The notes below the pieces were generated by a model that was not told where the DNA came from, searched no databases, and saw only the letters and a list, made by a program, of their open reading frames with translations. DNA of 64,000 nucleotides, taken from contig CAVQBN010000024.1 in NCBI GenBank assembly GCA_963710735.1, positions 248,001 to 312,000 on the forward strand, written 5' to 3'. Below, one piece after another: positions 54,415 through 63,558 of the stretch (its first letter is position 1; every line of letters begins with the position of its first letter). The position numbers were made by a program, and so were the translations under genes. This stretch comes from FEN-1297 sp963710735 (GTDB lineage Bacteria; Bacteroidota; Ignavibacteria; Ignavibacteriales; Ignavibacteriaceae).

Positions 54415-55508
54415 TACCCACCCTGAAAAACAGCGACTTCCATTGTTAATCCCGGACCAAATGCAACGACACAACAATAATCCCCTTTCAAAATAATCTC
54501 TTTATCTAAAATTTCTTTCATTACAAACAAAATAGAAGCCGACGACATGTTTCCGAAATTACTAAGTACGGTTCTCGAAGGGATAAGTTGTTTATTTGAT
54601 AATGATAATCCAGTTTGGAGAGAATCTAAAATAGCTCTGCCGCCCGGATGAAGAGCCCAATATTTTACAGATTCAAGTGAGATGTTTTTTGAAGCTAAAA
54701 TATTTTTTATTGCAGGTACCGCTTCTTCATTAATAATTCTAGGTAAATCCGAGGACAATATCATTTCAAAACCAAAATTGCCTATTTTCCATCCCATGTA
54801 TTTTTCAGAATTATCAAATAGAACAGAATCTGTAGAAATTAATTTTAATTTAATTTTATTGTTAACTTGATAATCATTGGAAAACAGGGCTGCAGCAGAA
54901 CCATCTGCAAAAATCATGTTTGCTAAAATATTATCTTTTGTCGGTTCTGTTTGTAAATGAAGGCTGCATAGTTCAACCGAAACTAATAGTATATTTTTTT
55001 TCTGAGTAACATCTGAATTCAAAATATCCAGGACAGAATTAAACCCTACAACAGATGCTGCACACCCCATAAAACCGATGTTAGTTCTTTTTACGTAGGA
55101 ATTAATTTTAAACTCATTTATCAAATGATAATCTAAACCTGGGGCAAAAAATCCGGTACAAGAAACAGTAATTAGATTATTAATTTCCGCTGGAATCAAA
55201 CTATTTTTTTCAATCAATTTTCCTACTGCTATTTTGGTTAATTCTTTAGACCATTTTTCATATTCATTCATTCGGGTCTTGGTATCCGGCACAAAGTAAG
55301 CTCCGTTTTTTGAATAGAATTTATTTTCTGCAGAATCATTAGCGTCTGGAATAACAATATATCGAGATTCAATTGAAGAATGATTTGCTACGGAATCTAT
55401 CATTCTAGCAATTGCAGGTCTTCCTGCCATTCTGCTTTTGAGCTCTTCGGCAGCTTTCGATTGTAAAACTTTATTAGGCGGTGATGCGGTTTGAATATCA
55501 ATTAGCAT
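54414..55508 (-). CDS. Type III polyketide synthase (chalcone synthase-like)
   Basis: A 364-residue homodimeric ketosynthase that condenses malonyl-CoA on an acyl-CoA starter to make pyrones, resorcinols or related phenols. The catalytic triad is visible: Cys149 in TNIGFMGCAASVVGF, His287 in WALHPGGRAILDS and Asn320 in LSNFGNMSSASILFVM. Length is normal. First gene of a three-gene unit with a coupled methyltransferase and a flavoprotein, similar to srsA-srsB-srsC for phenolic lipids. Starter and product cannot be read from sequence. Divergent from the methyltransferase gene at 55650. Confidence 0.92.
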   Translation of the reverse strand: MLIDIQTASPPNKVLQSKAAEELKSRMAGRPAIARMIDSVANHSSIESRYIVIPDANDSAENKFYSKNGAYFVPDTKTRMNEYEKWSKELTKIAVGKLIEKNSLIPAEINNLITVSCTGFFAPGLDYHLINEFKINSYVKRTNIGFMGCAASVVGFNSVLDILNSDVTQKKNILLVSVELCSLHLQTEPTKDNILANMIFADGSAAALFSNDYQVNNKIKLKLISTDSVLFDNSEKYMGWKIGNFGFEMILSSDLPRIINEEAVPAIKNILASKNISLESVKYWALHPGGRAILDSLQTGLSLSNKQLIPSRTVLSNFGNMSSASILFVMKEILDKEIILKGDYCCVVAFGPGLTMEVAVFQGG

Positions 55509-55658
55509 TGGTTTTCTTTTAGGTTATTAAAATTTTAAACTAAGTCGCTAATTATAAATATACAATACTAAAACAAGACTTTATTGTGATTAGTTTCAAT
55601 TTTCTTCTTATTATAATTAAATTTACGAGCAATAATTAAATCAGGAAAAGTGAATAAT

Positions 55659-56252
55659 ATGAAATCGTTTTGGGAGGAAAGATATTCCAGGGAAGAATTT
55701 GCCTACGGAACATTACCGAATAAATTCTTTAAAGAACAGATTGATAAAATTAAACCTGGAAAATTATTATTAATTGGAGAAGGTGAAGGCAGGAATGCTG
55801 TTTACGCTGCTAAACTCGGCTGGGTGGTAGATGCCCTAGATTTTAGTGAGGAAGCAAAAAAAAAGGCGCTACGGCTAGCAGAAATAAATAATGTATTTAT
55901 AAATTATGATGTAGAGAATCTGGATAATTTTGTTCCCCAAAAAGATTTTTACGATGCGGCGGGATTAATTTTTATTCATTTAGAAAACCAGCTACGGGAT
56001 AAAGTTCACACAAAATGTATCGAATCACTTAAGCCCGGAGGAAAAATAATTTTAGAAGCTTTTGAGAAAGAACAATTTGGGCGAAAGTCCGGAGGACCTC
56101 AAAATCCGGATCTTTTATATACATTAGAAGATATTAAAACAAATTTTTCTGTCTTAAGGACCGAACTGCTAATAAAAGATATCAAAAATTTAGATGAAGG
56201 CGAGTTTCATTCAGGTGAAGCGGCCGTTATACAATACGTTGGTATAAGATAA
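55659..56252 (+). CDS. TehB-like SAM-dependent methyltransferase
   Basis: A class I methyltransferase of about 197 residues beginning MKSFWEERYSREEFAYGTLP. The GTG nine bases earlier (55650) is an alternative start with AGGA closer by. The SAM motif is LLLIGEGEGRNAVYAAKLGW, then VDALDFSEEA, and YDAAGLIFIHLE. The WExRYxxxxFxYGxxPN opening is typical of TehB/thiopurine-methyltransferase-like proteins that methylate small toxic or metabolic compounds. The glycosyltransferase ATG follows its stop directly (TAAATG), so the two are co-translated. Confidence 0.82.
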   Translation: MKSFWEERYSREEFAYGTLPNKFFKEQIDKIKPGKLLLIGEGEGRNAVYAAKLGWVVDALDFSEEAKKKALRLAEINNVFINYDVENLDNFVPQKDFYDAAGLIFIHLENQLRDKVHTKCIESLKPGGKIILEAFEKEQFGRKSGGPQNPDLLYTLEDIKTNFSVLRTELLIKDIKNLDEGEFHSGEAAVIQYVGIR

Positions 56253-57539
56253 ATGAAAAAAGTTTTATTCATAACATATTACTGGCCGCCTTCAGGTAAA
56301 GCTTCATTACACTGGCCGCTTCAAATGATTAAATATCTACCGGAATACGGTTGGCAGCCGATTGTATTAACGGTAAAGGAGGATACATTTTCTGGCAAAG
56401 ATGAAAGTCTTTTAAATGAAATAGATCCGAATTTGGTTGTAAAAAGGACAAATTCTCTTGAGCCTTTTACTTTGTACAAAAAATTTATTGGGAAGAAAAA
56501 AGAAGATCAATTAATTGCATCGGAAACAATTTCTAAAACCAACAAAAGTATAACGCACAAAATTTCGATCTGGTTAAGGATGAATCTTTTTATTCCGGAT
56601 GCCAGAGTTGGATGGTACTTTCCCGGAGTTAAAGGAGGCAGTAAATTATTACGACAAGAAAAAGTTGATGCAATTGTATCAATCGGCCCTCCTCACTCTA
56701 CCCATTTAATAGGTATGAAATTGGGCAAGAAATTTAAAATCCCACATTATCCCGTTTTCATCGATCCATGGGTTGACATAGTATATTATAAAGACTTCCA
56801 AAGAAGCAGCCTAACTCTTGCAATAGACAATCACCTTGAAAAAAAAGTTCTTAAGAATTCAAGAGCATCCGTGTTTGTTACAAATACTATGAAAGAAGAT
56901 TATGTAAAGAAATATAATTTTCTAATAAATAAATCGCATGTTTTGTATTGGGGATATAATGAAGAAGATTTTAAAGGCCTACCACCCAAACCACGTCCAA
57001 AGGAAGATGTAGTTAAGACATCAAACAATGAAGTGTTGCAAGAAGTTCTTGTTCATGCCGGCAATATTTTTGATTTTCAGAATACTCCAAAATTTTGGCA
57101 GAGAGTTAAGAACGAAATTGATAACGGTAGAAATTTAAAAATAAAATTCATTGGTACTGTCAGCCCTGGAATTAAACAAACTATTGAACTAAATGGTTTG
57201 GCAAATTACACTGAGTACCTGGGTTTTCTACCCTACAACAAAATGTTGCAAGAGTTAAGCAAAGCATCCTATCTTCTTGTTTGTGCAACTGAGCCGAGAC
57301 ACGTTCCAGGTAAATTATTTGAGTATCTTCGAACCGAGAAACCAATAATTGCTTTTGGAAATGATAATAACGAAGTAAAAAAAATTCTTGAAGATGCTAA
57401 TGCCGGTATGATGTTTAGCTATGACAATGATGCAGGGGAATTTTTTGAAAAGGTCAGTTTATTTAAAACTGACCTTTCTAAGTTAGAACAATTTAATAGA
57501 AAAATTATAGCAAAAGATTTAGGTGCAATTTTAAACTAA
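56253..57539 (+). CDS. GT4-type glycosyltransferase
   Basis: A 428-residue GT-B enzyme. N-terminal YYWPPSGKASLHWPLQMIKY and DARVGWYFPG are typical of putative GT4 transferases of surface polysaccharide loci. The C-terminal donor-binding domain has LLVCATEPRHVPGKLFEYLR and EKPIIAFGNDNNEV. Sugar and acceptor are not known. Near its end the DNA has a 12-bp perfect inverted repeat (57449-57460 with 57466-57477), inside the coding region. Pairs with the methyltransferase upstream. Confidence 0.85.
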   Translation: MKKVLFITYYWPPSGKASLHWPLQMIKYLPEYGWQPIVLTVKEDTFSGKDESLLNEIDPNLVVKRTNSLEPFTLYKKFIGKKKEDQLIASETISKTNKSITHKISIWLRMNLFIPDARVGWYFPGVKGGSKLLRQEKVDAIVSIGPPHSTHLIGMKLGKKFKIPHYPVFIDPWVDIVYYKDFQRSSLTLAIDNHLEKKVLKNSRASVFVTNTMKEDYVKKYNFLINKSHVLYWGYNEEDFKGLPPKPRPKEDVVKTSNNEVLQEVLVHAGNIFDFQNTPKFWQRVKNEIDNGRNLKIKFIGTVSPGIKQTIELNGLANYTEYLGFLPYNKMLQELSKASYLLVCATEPRHVPGKLFEYLRTEKPIIAFGNDNNEVKKILEDANAGMMFSYDNDAGEFFEKVSLFKTDLSKLEQFNRKIIAKDLGAILN

Positions 57540-57548
57540 ATCATTCCA

Positions 57549-57680
57549 TTATTTCATATAGGCCATTCCAATATGAAATTGACCATCATTACCCATTCCT
57601 GAATAATAAATTCTATATACATTGCCAACTTTTAATGAGTAGGGCTATCTGATTTGCGTACACCAATTATTTATGACATC
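57549..57680 (-). pseudogene. C-terminal remnant of a propeller-protein paralogue
   Basis: In one minus-strand frame the region reads TDVINNWCTQIR, a stop, then PYSLKVGNVYRIYYSGMGND and GQFHIGMAYMK with a normal stop at 57549-57551. This aligns by eye with the C-terminal blade of the intact lipoprotein just upstream (SNNWGIGGISYPCFMKINNE, then YRIYYSG). It lacks a start, has an in-frame stop and no upstream domain. It lies directly after the intact gene, so it is a decayed tandem copy or recombination scar. Confidence 0.6.
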
Positions 57681-57687
57681 AGTATTT

Positions 57688-59004
57688 TTAGTTAATAGCT
57701 TGCGAAAAAAAACCTATTTTATATATAGCACTATTTGGTAGTCTACCGCTATAATAAATTCTATACTCATTATTAATTTTCATAAAACAAGGATAGGAAA
57801 TACCGCCGATTCCCCAATTATTCGAAGTATTTTGCATTTCGAATATAGGGTTAGATATATTTTTAGACCAATGAATTCCATCATTTGAAGTTGCCATACC
57901 TAAAGCATTATTAGGGTTTGCATTTGAATAAACCATTTTAAAAATGCCATTGTCTATAATGACAGAAGGATAAAACGTACCGGTAGATTCCCACGGCTCT
58001 GTTGGGACAAGAATAGGATTTCCAGAATATTTTGTCCAATGAATTCCATCGCTTGATGTTGCTAATCCAATTTTATAATTGGGAAGATTCCTGCCTGAAT
58101 AGTACAAATAATAAGTATTATTCACTTTAAGAATTGAATTGGCACCTATTTGAAACTCCCAACCTGAAGTACCTGAGATAACAGGGTTATTAGGATATTT
58201 AGTCCAATGTATTCCGTCACTTGATGTTGCCAATCCAATACTCCAAGGAGAATTTTGATCCGCCCAGCCATTATAGTACATTTTATATATTCCATTTTCC
58301 CTAATAATAGCACCTGGCGAAACACAATTAGCATCCCAATCGCCATAATTTCCCGGAGATAAAACTGGATCAGAATACTGACGGGTCCATGTAATACCAT
58401 CGATTGATTCAGCATAACCAATATGCCCGACCCCACTAGCAGCTAATCCCATAAACCACATTTTATATATGCCATCATCATAAATAATCATACTTTGCCA
58501 AACTCCGTCATAGTCCCAATAATTATTTTGAGAGGACATGATAGGGTTATTCTTGTAATCTACCCAATTATTATTGGTATTCCCCCAACTAACAAAAATA
58601 CTTAGATTTCCTGGTACATTATTGGTTGGAGTTAAATTAAGACTTACCTGTGTTGTAATGCCCCCCTGTATGTATATATTTGTTTCACCGCTGTACAAAA
58701 TAATTTCAGAGTTGTCTTCAGCATATACACTTAAATGCCATAATCCTATCGGAACATGTGTAAAGCTAATAAAAGCAGAAGTGTTAGATGCAGATTTTGT
58801 ACTACTAATTAATGAGTCTTTCCCTTTCTGATTTAGAACTGCGGTTACTTTTACAACATTACTTGGTATACTATCACTACTAATTTTCAATGTTACCTGT
58901 CCTGTTTGGGATGTATTTGTAAGAGAAGGAGAAACTAAATTACTTGAACATCCAAAATAAATAGCTAAAAACAGGATAACAAAAGAAGAAATTAGAGTTT
59001 TCAT
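57688..59004 (-). CDS. Lipoprotein with an Ig-like domain and a five-bladed GH43-like beta-propeller
   Basis: A 438-residue exported protein. The signal peptide ends at a lipobox-like AIYFGC (Cys19). Residues about 35-140 form a beta-rich domain (VTLKISSDSIPSNVVKVTAV). Residues 150-438 contain about five repeats of the pattern ENGIYKMYYNG, then IGLATSSDGIHWTKY, then NPVIS, a beta-propeller like those of GH43/GH32-type and GH130-type sugar-active proteins. Two blades are nearly identical in DNA, suggesting internal duplication. No catalytic acid can be assigned. It sits in a polysaccharide region between two decayed relatives; carbohydrate binding or cleavage is inferred. Confidence 0.75.
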   Translation of the reverse strand: MKTLISSFVILFLAIYFGCSSNLVSPSLTNTSQTGQVTLKISSDSIPSNVVKVTAVLNQKGKDSLISSTKSASNTSAFISFTHVPIGLWHLSVYAEDNSEIILYSGETNIYIQGGITTQVSLNLTPTNNVPGNLSIFVSWGNTNNNWVDYKNNPIMSSQNNYWDYDGVWQSMIIYDDGIYKMWFMGLAASGVGHIGYAESIDGITWTRQYSDPVLSPGNYGDWDANCVSPGAIIRENGIYKMYYNGWADQNSPWSIGLATSSDGIHWTKYPNNPVISGTSGWEFQIGANSILKVNNTYYLYYSGRNLPNYKIGLATSSDGIHWTKYSGNPILVPTEPWESTGTFYPSVIIDNGIFKMVYSNANPNNALGMATSNDGIHWSKNISNPIFEMQNTSNNWGIGGISYPCFMKINNEYRIYYSGRLPNSAIYKIGFFSQAIN

Positions 59005-59051
59005 TTATCTCTCTCCCTGATATATTTGTAAAAACATATACATATTTACCA

Positions 59052-59393
59052 TCAAAATGTAGAACTTTCACTGAAACCAATTTTGTTTATTCCATTAATT
59101 GGACTACTACTGTTATAATAAACCCTATATTGGTTATTATATTTTATTAAGAACGGATAAGTAATTTTATTTGCCCAATGATCAGAAGTTTGTTCGCTGG
59201 TAAAAAACGGGTTCGATCCTACTTTCTCCCAGTTTATGCCATCTAACGAAATTGCTTTTCCAAAAGCTCCAACATTCGCATAAGCATTTGTATAAACCAT
59301 TTTATAAATACCGTTTTCGTAAATTATAGACGAGAAATATGTTCCGGTTCCTTCCCAAGACAGTGATTGATATAGAATATCAAAGACAAACAA
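59052..59393 (-). pseudogene. Truncated propeller-protein paralogue (C-terminal blades only)
   Basis: About 113 residues matching only the last two blades of the intact propeller lipoprotein (WEGTGTYFSSIIYENGIYKM, then YRVYYNSSSPINGINKIGF). There is no signal peptide or Ig-like domain; translation could only begin at a TTG, and the upstream 130 bases carry no related frame. It lies 48 bases upstream of the intact gene. Read as a 5'-deleted copy, probably not functional. Confidence 0.65.
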
Positions 59394-59524
59394 GACTTTA
59401 ATATTAATTCAGTGAAGATAGTGCTTCACAATTTATCTAAATAAATTTAATGAGAATTGTATTTCTTAAAAGGGATATAATAAATCTTTAATTTTTAACT
59501 AAATTATTTATTAAAATTATGATG

Positions 59525-60793
59525 TTATTGTGAGGATAATAATTCTTGATAAAGTTTTAAATAACTATTTGCGATTTTTGTACGATTAAAATTATCAACT
59601 ACTTTTTTCCGAGCATTATAACTAATTGTTTTTTTAAGGATTTCATCAATGTCTAAAATCCATTTAATTGCTGTTTTTAATTTATCAGCATTTATTTCAT
59701 TTACTAGAAATCCATTTCCCTTATGATCAATCATATCCGGCATTCCACCAATATTGAATGCAACTACCGGCGTTCCACATGCTAAGGATTCCATTACAGT
59801 GTTAGGTAAATTATCCTCTAACGAAGGAGCAGCAAAAACATCCGCTGAGTTATAACATGCAACAAGTTTTTCAACATCGCTAATTCTTCCAAGAAAATTC
59901 GTCTTAAATGAAATATCGATGGTTTGTCTCTTTTTAAAAGCACCAAATACTATTACTTCAACTTTTGTTCTTAATTCTGGATAATTATCATAAAGAATTT
60001 TTAGACTATCTCTCAAATAAATAAATCCTTTTCTTTCGTCCTTTAAGCTCATGGTTCCAAAAAGAATTAGAAATTTATTCTCCGGTAGATTAAAAACTTT
60101 TCTGGCAATTTTCTTATCAATCGGTTTATAGATATTTATATTAATTGGGTTTGGAATAACCGTAATGTTGTGGTTTTTTAACAAGGTACTTTTTCTTGCA
60201 CAATCAGCCAGCCATCTGCTGCAAGTTACTATATTAAGTATAAGATTATTATATACCTCTATTTTATCTCTAAATATTTTTGAGGAACAATCATTCTTAC
60301 CGGATATTTTTAAGGAAGGACAATTCTGACATTGAGATTTATAATTTTCACAATCACCGGCATAATGACAGCCACCTGTAAATGTCCACATATCGTGTAA
60401 AGTCCAAACCACTGGTTTTCCTAAACTAAGTAACTGTTCCAAGTTTTTAAGCGAAAGAAAACCTTCATTTATCCAATGAAGATGGATTATGTCAGCGTTA
60501 TTAATCGCATCAAGTTTAGATATGTCTTTCCCGATATAAGGGAACGAAAATCTCCCAAGTTCTTGTTTAGTAAAAAATTGAATACTAAAATAATCAACCC
60601 CGATTCTGAGGCCAGTAAATACTTTGTCTTTAAATAAAATATCAAGTGAATCAACAACATCACTATCAGAAATCTTTTTTTGAACGAGCATTGAAGAGTT
60701 TACATTTACCGACCTTAAAGCATCGTTGATAGAAAAAGCCGCGCGTGCGGCACCGCCTTTAATATCGGAGTTACAAATTTGAACTACATTCAT
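59525..60793 (-). CDS. GT4-family glycosyltransferase with a Cys-rich WcaC-like loop
   Basis: A 422-residue GT-B enzyme. The N-terminal CNSDIKGGAARAAFSINDAL and the segment WTLHDMWTFTGGCHYAGDC, then CQNCP, are typical of the colanic-acid-type WcaC-like group. The donor domain has LILFGTMSLKDERKGF and LEDNLPNTVMESLACGTPVV, then FNIGGMPDMI. It probably adds a hexose during polysaccharide assembly; the sugar is unknown. Its start is 7 bases after the stop of the methyltransferase gene upstream on the same strand. Confidence 0.88.
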   Translation of the reverse strand: MNVVQICNSDIKGGAARAAFSINDALRSVNVNSSMLVQKKISDSDVVDSLDILFKDKVFTGLRIGVDYFSIQFFTKQELGRFSFPYIGKDISKLDAINNADIIHLHWINEGFLSLKNLEQLLSLGKPVVWTLHDMWTFTGGCHYAGDCENYKSQCQNCPSLKISGKNDCSSKIFRDKIEVYNNLILNIVTCSRWLADCARKSTLLKNHNITVIPNPININIYKPIDKKIARKVFNLPENKFLILFGTMSLKDERKGFIYLRDSLKILYDNYPELRTKVEVIVFGAFKKRQTIDISFKTNFLGRISDVEKLVACYNSADVFAAPSLEDNLPNTVMESLACGTPVVAFNIGGMPDMIDHKGNGFLVNEINADKLKTAIKWILDIDEILKKTISYNARKKVVDNFNRTKIANSYLKLYQELLSSQ

Positions 60794-60800
60794 CTGTGCT

Positions 60801-61523
60801 TTAATTTTTTTTAGCTAAAATAACGTTATTATGATATAAGTTAAAATTCTTTGGCAAAATTTTAGAAACAATAATCCCCAACATTGTAAAAGGAGATATA
60901 AACAAAATATTCAAAAAAATATTTACATATTTATTCTTTGTGGTAAGCTTGTAATACAGATACAGATTCCAAAGCTGAAATAGTACTTCAATAAAGTGCG
61001 TATCTTTTTGAATTTTAATTACTTCAAATCCCGCTTTTCTCAAAACGTGTCTAATTCCAAACTCCGAATATCTTCCGAAGTCATATGGAATTTCGTGTTC
61101 ATCCCAAACAAATGGAACTGTAAAAAGTACTGTACCGTTCTTTTTTACAACACGCTTTATTTCTAGTAAAATCTCGTCCAAATTAAATACGTGTTCGAAG
61201 ACTTCGCTGCTGAAAACCGAATCAAACTGCTCATCTCTAAAGGGCAATTTATTACCATCATAATAAATATCAACCGGTTCTTTGTCATGTAAATGAGCTT
61301 TGTTCCTTATATCAACTCCGATGTACTGTTCAACTTGGAACAAATTTTTATAAGGTTTTGCGCCGCAACCAAAGTCCAAAAGTATTCCATTTAGGTGAGA
61401 AATATTTTCAGAGATCTTTTTATAAATGCCTCTTCTAATAAAATAAAACGGGTTTAAAAAAATACTTAAAGTATTAGGAATGAACTGTTGTTTCTTGTAG
61501 AATTTTAAAGCCTTGCTAAGCAT
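60801..61523 (-). CDS. Class I SAM-dependent methyltransferase
   Basis: About 240 residues from the ATG at 61523 (MLSKALKFYKKQQFIPN); the TTG/ATG 21 bases earlier would overlap the previous gene by 29 bases and is less likely. The Methyltransf_11-like domain has GILLDFGCGAKPYKNLF, then YIGVDIRNKAHLHDKE, FSSEVFEHVFNLDEIL and GTVLFTVPFVWDEHEI. The C-terminus is hydrophobic (NIFLNILFISPFTMLGIIVS), probably membrane-associated. Part of a minus-strand polysaccharide operon with FkbM and glycosyltransferase genes. Confidence 0.8.
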   Translation of the reverse strand: MLSKALKFYKKQQFIPNTLSIFLNPFYFIRRGIYKKISENISHLNGILLDFGCGAKPYKNLFQVEQYIGVDIRNKAHLHDKEPVDIYYDGNKLPFRDEQFDSVFSSEVFEHVFNLDEILLEIKRVVKKNGTVLFTVPFVWDEHEIPYDFGRYSEFGIRHVLRKAGFEVIKIQKDTHFIEVLFQLWNLYLYYKLTTKNKYVNIFLNILFISPFTMLGIIVSKILPKNFNLYHNNVILAKKN

Positions 61524-62334
61524 TACTAAAATTCCTATACGCAAAAATATTGAGTTGTAAATCCATTGATGGAGTAATATTACTTAGCTTATTTATAAAA
61601 GGGCTTGTTCTAGGTACGTCGGATTTTATAAAATATCGGAATTGGTTCTCGGTTAAAACTTTCAGAATTTTTTCTAATTCCTGTTCTTTGTTAATGAAGG
61701 AATGATATTCAATAAAAATATTATTCACGCGGTTTAAACTTCCGTCACAATCTTCAATTACTTTTATTTCCGCACCCTCAATATCCATTTTTAAGAAATC
61801 TATTGATTTCTCTTGTTCAATAATATCTTTTAGTCTTACTGAAGGGACAATAATTTTGTTTTTATTGCTATAGATAGAACCTGAATCAGAACCTTCGGCA
61901 CCGAATTCAATACCGTCATTATCAATCCATACTGCTTTAGAAATAACCTCAACATCTTGAAATGAATTTTTTTCAAGATTATTCTTTAATATCTCGGCAA
62001 TTGAACTGTCGGCTTCAAACGCTTTTACTTTTGCATTAGGAAAAAATTTCTTAAAGAATATACAACTAATCCCGATATTTGCCCCGCAATCAAATATTAC
62101 CGGACTTTTTGAAATTGGTTCAAATAAATAGTACTCTTTAACAAAAATTTCCTTAAACTGAAATATAAAAGAAAGACAGTCAGGCACTTTAATGTTATAA
62201 TTTAAAAATTTGATATCGCGAATTTCATTGCGATTCACGCTTCCGTATTTAAATAAAAGCCGGATGAATTCTCTATAATATTTATTATTTAAGAACAATG
62301 AAAGATTACCGAATTTTGATTTAAGAAAATTCAT
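61516..62334 (-). CDS. FkbM-family methyltransferase
   Basis: A 272-residue FkbM-type enzyme that would O-methylate a sugar or glycan. The SAM loop is VIFDCGANIGISCIFFKKFF, followed by VKAFEADSSIAEILKNNL; the second signature is SIDFLKMDIEGAEIKVIEDC. It overlaps the upstream glycosyltransferase stop by four bases (ATGA) and the downstream methyltransferase start by about 8 bases, so the three are translationally coupled. Confidence 0.88.
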   Translation of the reverse strand: MNFLKSKFGNLSLFLNNKYYREFIRLLFKYGSVNRNEIRDIKFLNYNIKVPDCLSFIFQFKEIFVKEYYLFEPISKSPVIFDCGANIGISCIFFKKFFPNAKVKAFEADSSIAEILKNNLEKNSFQDVEVISKAVWIDNDGIEFGAEGSDSGSIYSNKNKIIVPSVRLKDIIEQEKSIDFLKMDIEGAEIKVIEDCDGSLNRVNNIFIEYHSFINKEQELEKILKVLTENQFRYFIKSDVPRTSPFINKLSNITPSMDLQLNIFAYRNFSNA

Positions 62335-63545
62335 TTCGCAACTTTTCCTGTTAAATAATTAAAAGCACTTAAATAAACACCAATAACCATGTTAATATTT
62401 ATTTTCTCACGAATTATTTTCAAAGAATTTTCACCCATCGTTTTTATTTTTTGCGGGTCTGACAAAAGATAAATTATTTTATCGGCCAGGTCTATCTCAC
62501 TATCCTCCACAAAATATTTTCCATTATATTCATCAAACACCAAATGTTTTTCCGTTCCATCGCAAACTGAGCAGATAACCGGTTTGCCAAAACACATTGC
62601 TTCATTTATGGACAATCCTCCCATACCAGCTAAAACATAAATGGAAGAACTTAATAAATACTGCCCCAAAATATTATTGCTATAGATTCCACCCATAAAA
62701 CTGATGCTATCTTGAAGGTTTAATTCCTTAGTCAACTGTTCCAGATTTTCTTTTTCGGGCCCCGTACCAATTATTATTAATTCAGCAGCCGGAATTTTTT
62801 CTTTTACTTTTAGAAAAGCTTTAATAAGCAGATTTACTTTTTTCCATTTCACAAGTCTGCCTATGTGAATAATTCTAAAAGGATTATCGGGAAGAATTGG
62901 CTCCAGTTTTTTTATTTCTTCATTTACCGAAAATAGATTTTCTGTATCAGGCGAATTAAAAGTTACAAATACTTTCTCTTTCTCAACGCCATAACTGCCT
63001 AAAATATCAATAGCCTCTTCTACATAATTAATATGTGCATCAACTATATTATAGTACTTTTTTCTTAAAAGAGTTGTAAAAATGTTGCTTAAATATCTTG
63101 TAAGATTGGGCGGATAGTAATTTAAGTTTTCATCTTCGAAAAAAGAGTTCTTAAACTTTAAGCCATCCTTAAATTTTGGAATTCTGAACGGTATATCCTT
63201 TAAAGATAATTTTATATTTTTAGATTTAAATTTTTTCCTTAAAGAAGGATAAAAAATAAATCCAAGAATGTAAGGCCAGATAGAAATAACAATATCCGGG
63301 TTTTCACTATCAATTAAAGAACTGAATCCAGTTAAAAATGTTTTGCCGTAATATGTTTTATATTCTTTCAATTGAATGTATTTAAAATTGATATTGTCCT
63401 CTGATTGATGTACTCCATTACCAATATTATCACTTTTACTCTCAGGTATAACAACAACAATCTCAACTCCATTTAAATCATTTAATCGATTTAAAACAAA
63501 ATTATAATAATGCGGCAAACCGCTAAACATGAACAGAACTTTCAT
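62331..63545 (-). CDS. GT4-family glycosyltransferase
   Basis: A 404-residue GT-B transferase. The N-terminal domain has MFSGLPHYYNFVLNRLNDL; the donor domain has FRIIHIGRLVKWKKVNLLIK, then LIIIGTGPEKENLEQL and GGLSINEAMCFGKPVICSVC, the family's nucleotide-sugar-binding pattern. It lies 13 bases after the flippase stop and overlaps fkbM by four bases. Acceptor and sugar unknown. Confidence 0.87.
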   Translation of the reverse strand: MKVLFMFSGLPHYYNFVLNRLNDLNGVEIVVVIPESKSDNIGNGVHQSEDNINFKYIQLKEYKTYYGKTFLTGFSSLIDSENPDIVISIWPYILGFIFYPSLRKKFKSKNIKLSLKDIPFRIPKFKDGLKFKNSFFEDENLNYYPPNLTRYLSNIFTTLLRKKYYNIVDAHINYVEEAIDILGSYGVEKEKVFVTFNSPDTENLFSVNEEIKKLEPILPDNPFRIIHIGRLVKWKKVNLLIKAFLKVKEKIPAAELIIIGTGPEKENLEQLTKELNLQDSISFMGGIYSNNILGQYLLSSSIYVLAGMGGLSINEAMCFGKPVICSVCDGTEKHLVFDEYNGKYFVEDSEIDLADKIIYLLSDPQKIKTMGENSLKIIREKININMVIGVYLSAFNYLTGKVAK

Positions 63546-63558
63546 TTTACTAATTTTT

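Noticed and set aside
54415..54477. Longer N-terminus for the PKS-cluster methyltransferase
   Set aside because: The extra residues come from out-of-frame reading of the PKS 3' end and are Cys/Trp-rich with no family match; the TAATG start fits better.
57449..57477. Perfect 12-bp hairpin as a terminator
   Set aside because: It lies inside the glycosyltransferase coding region, has no T tract after it and the protein sequence across it is ordinary.
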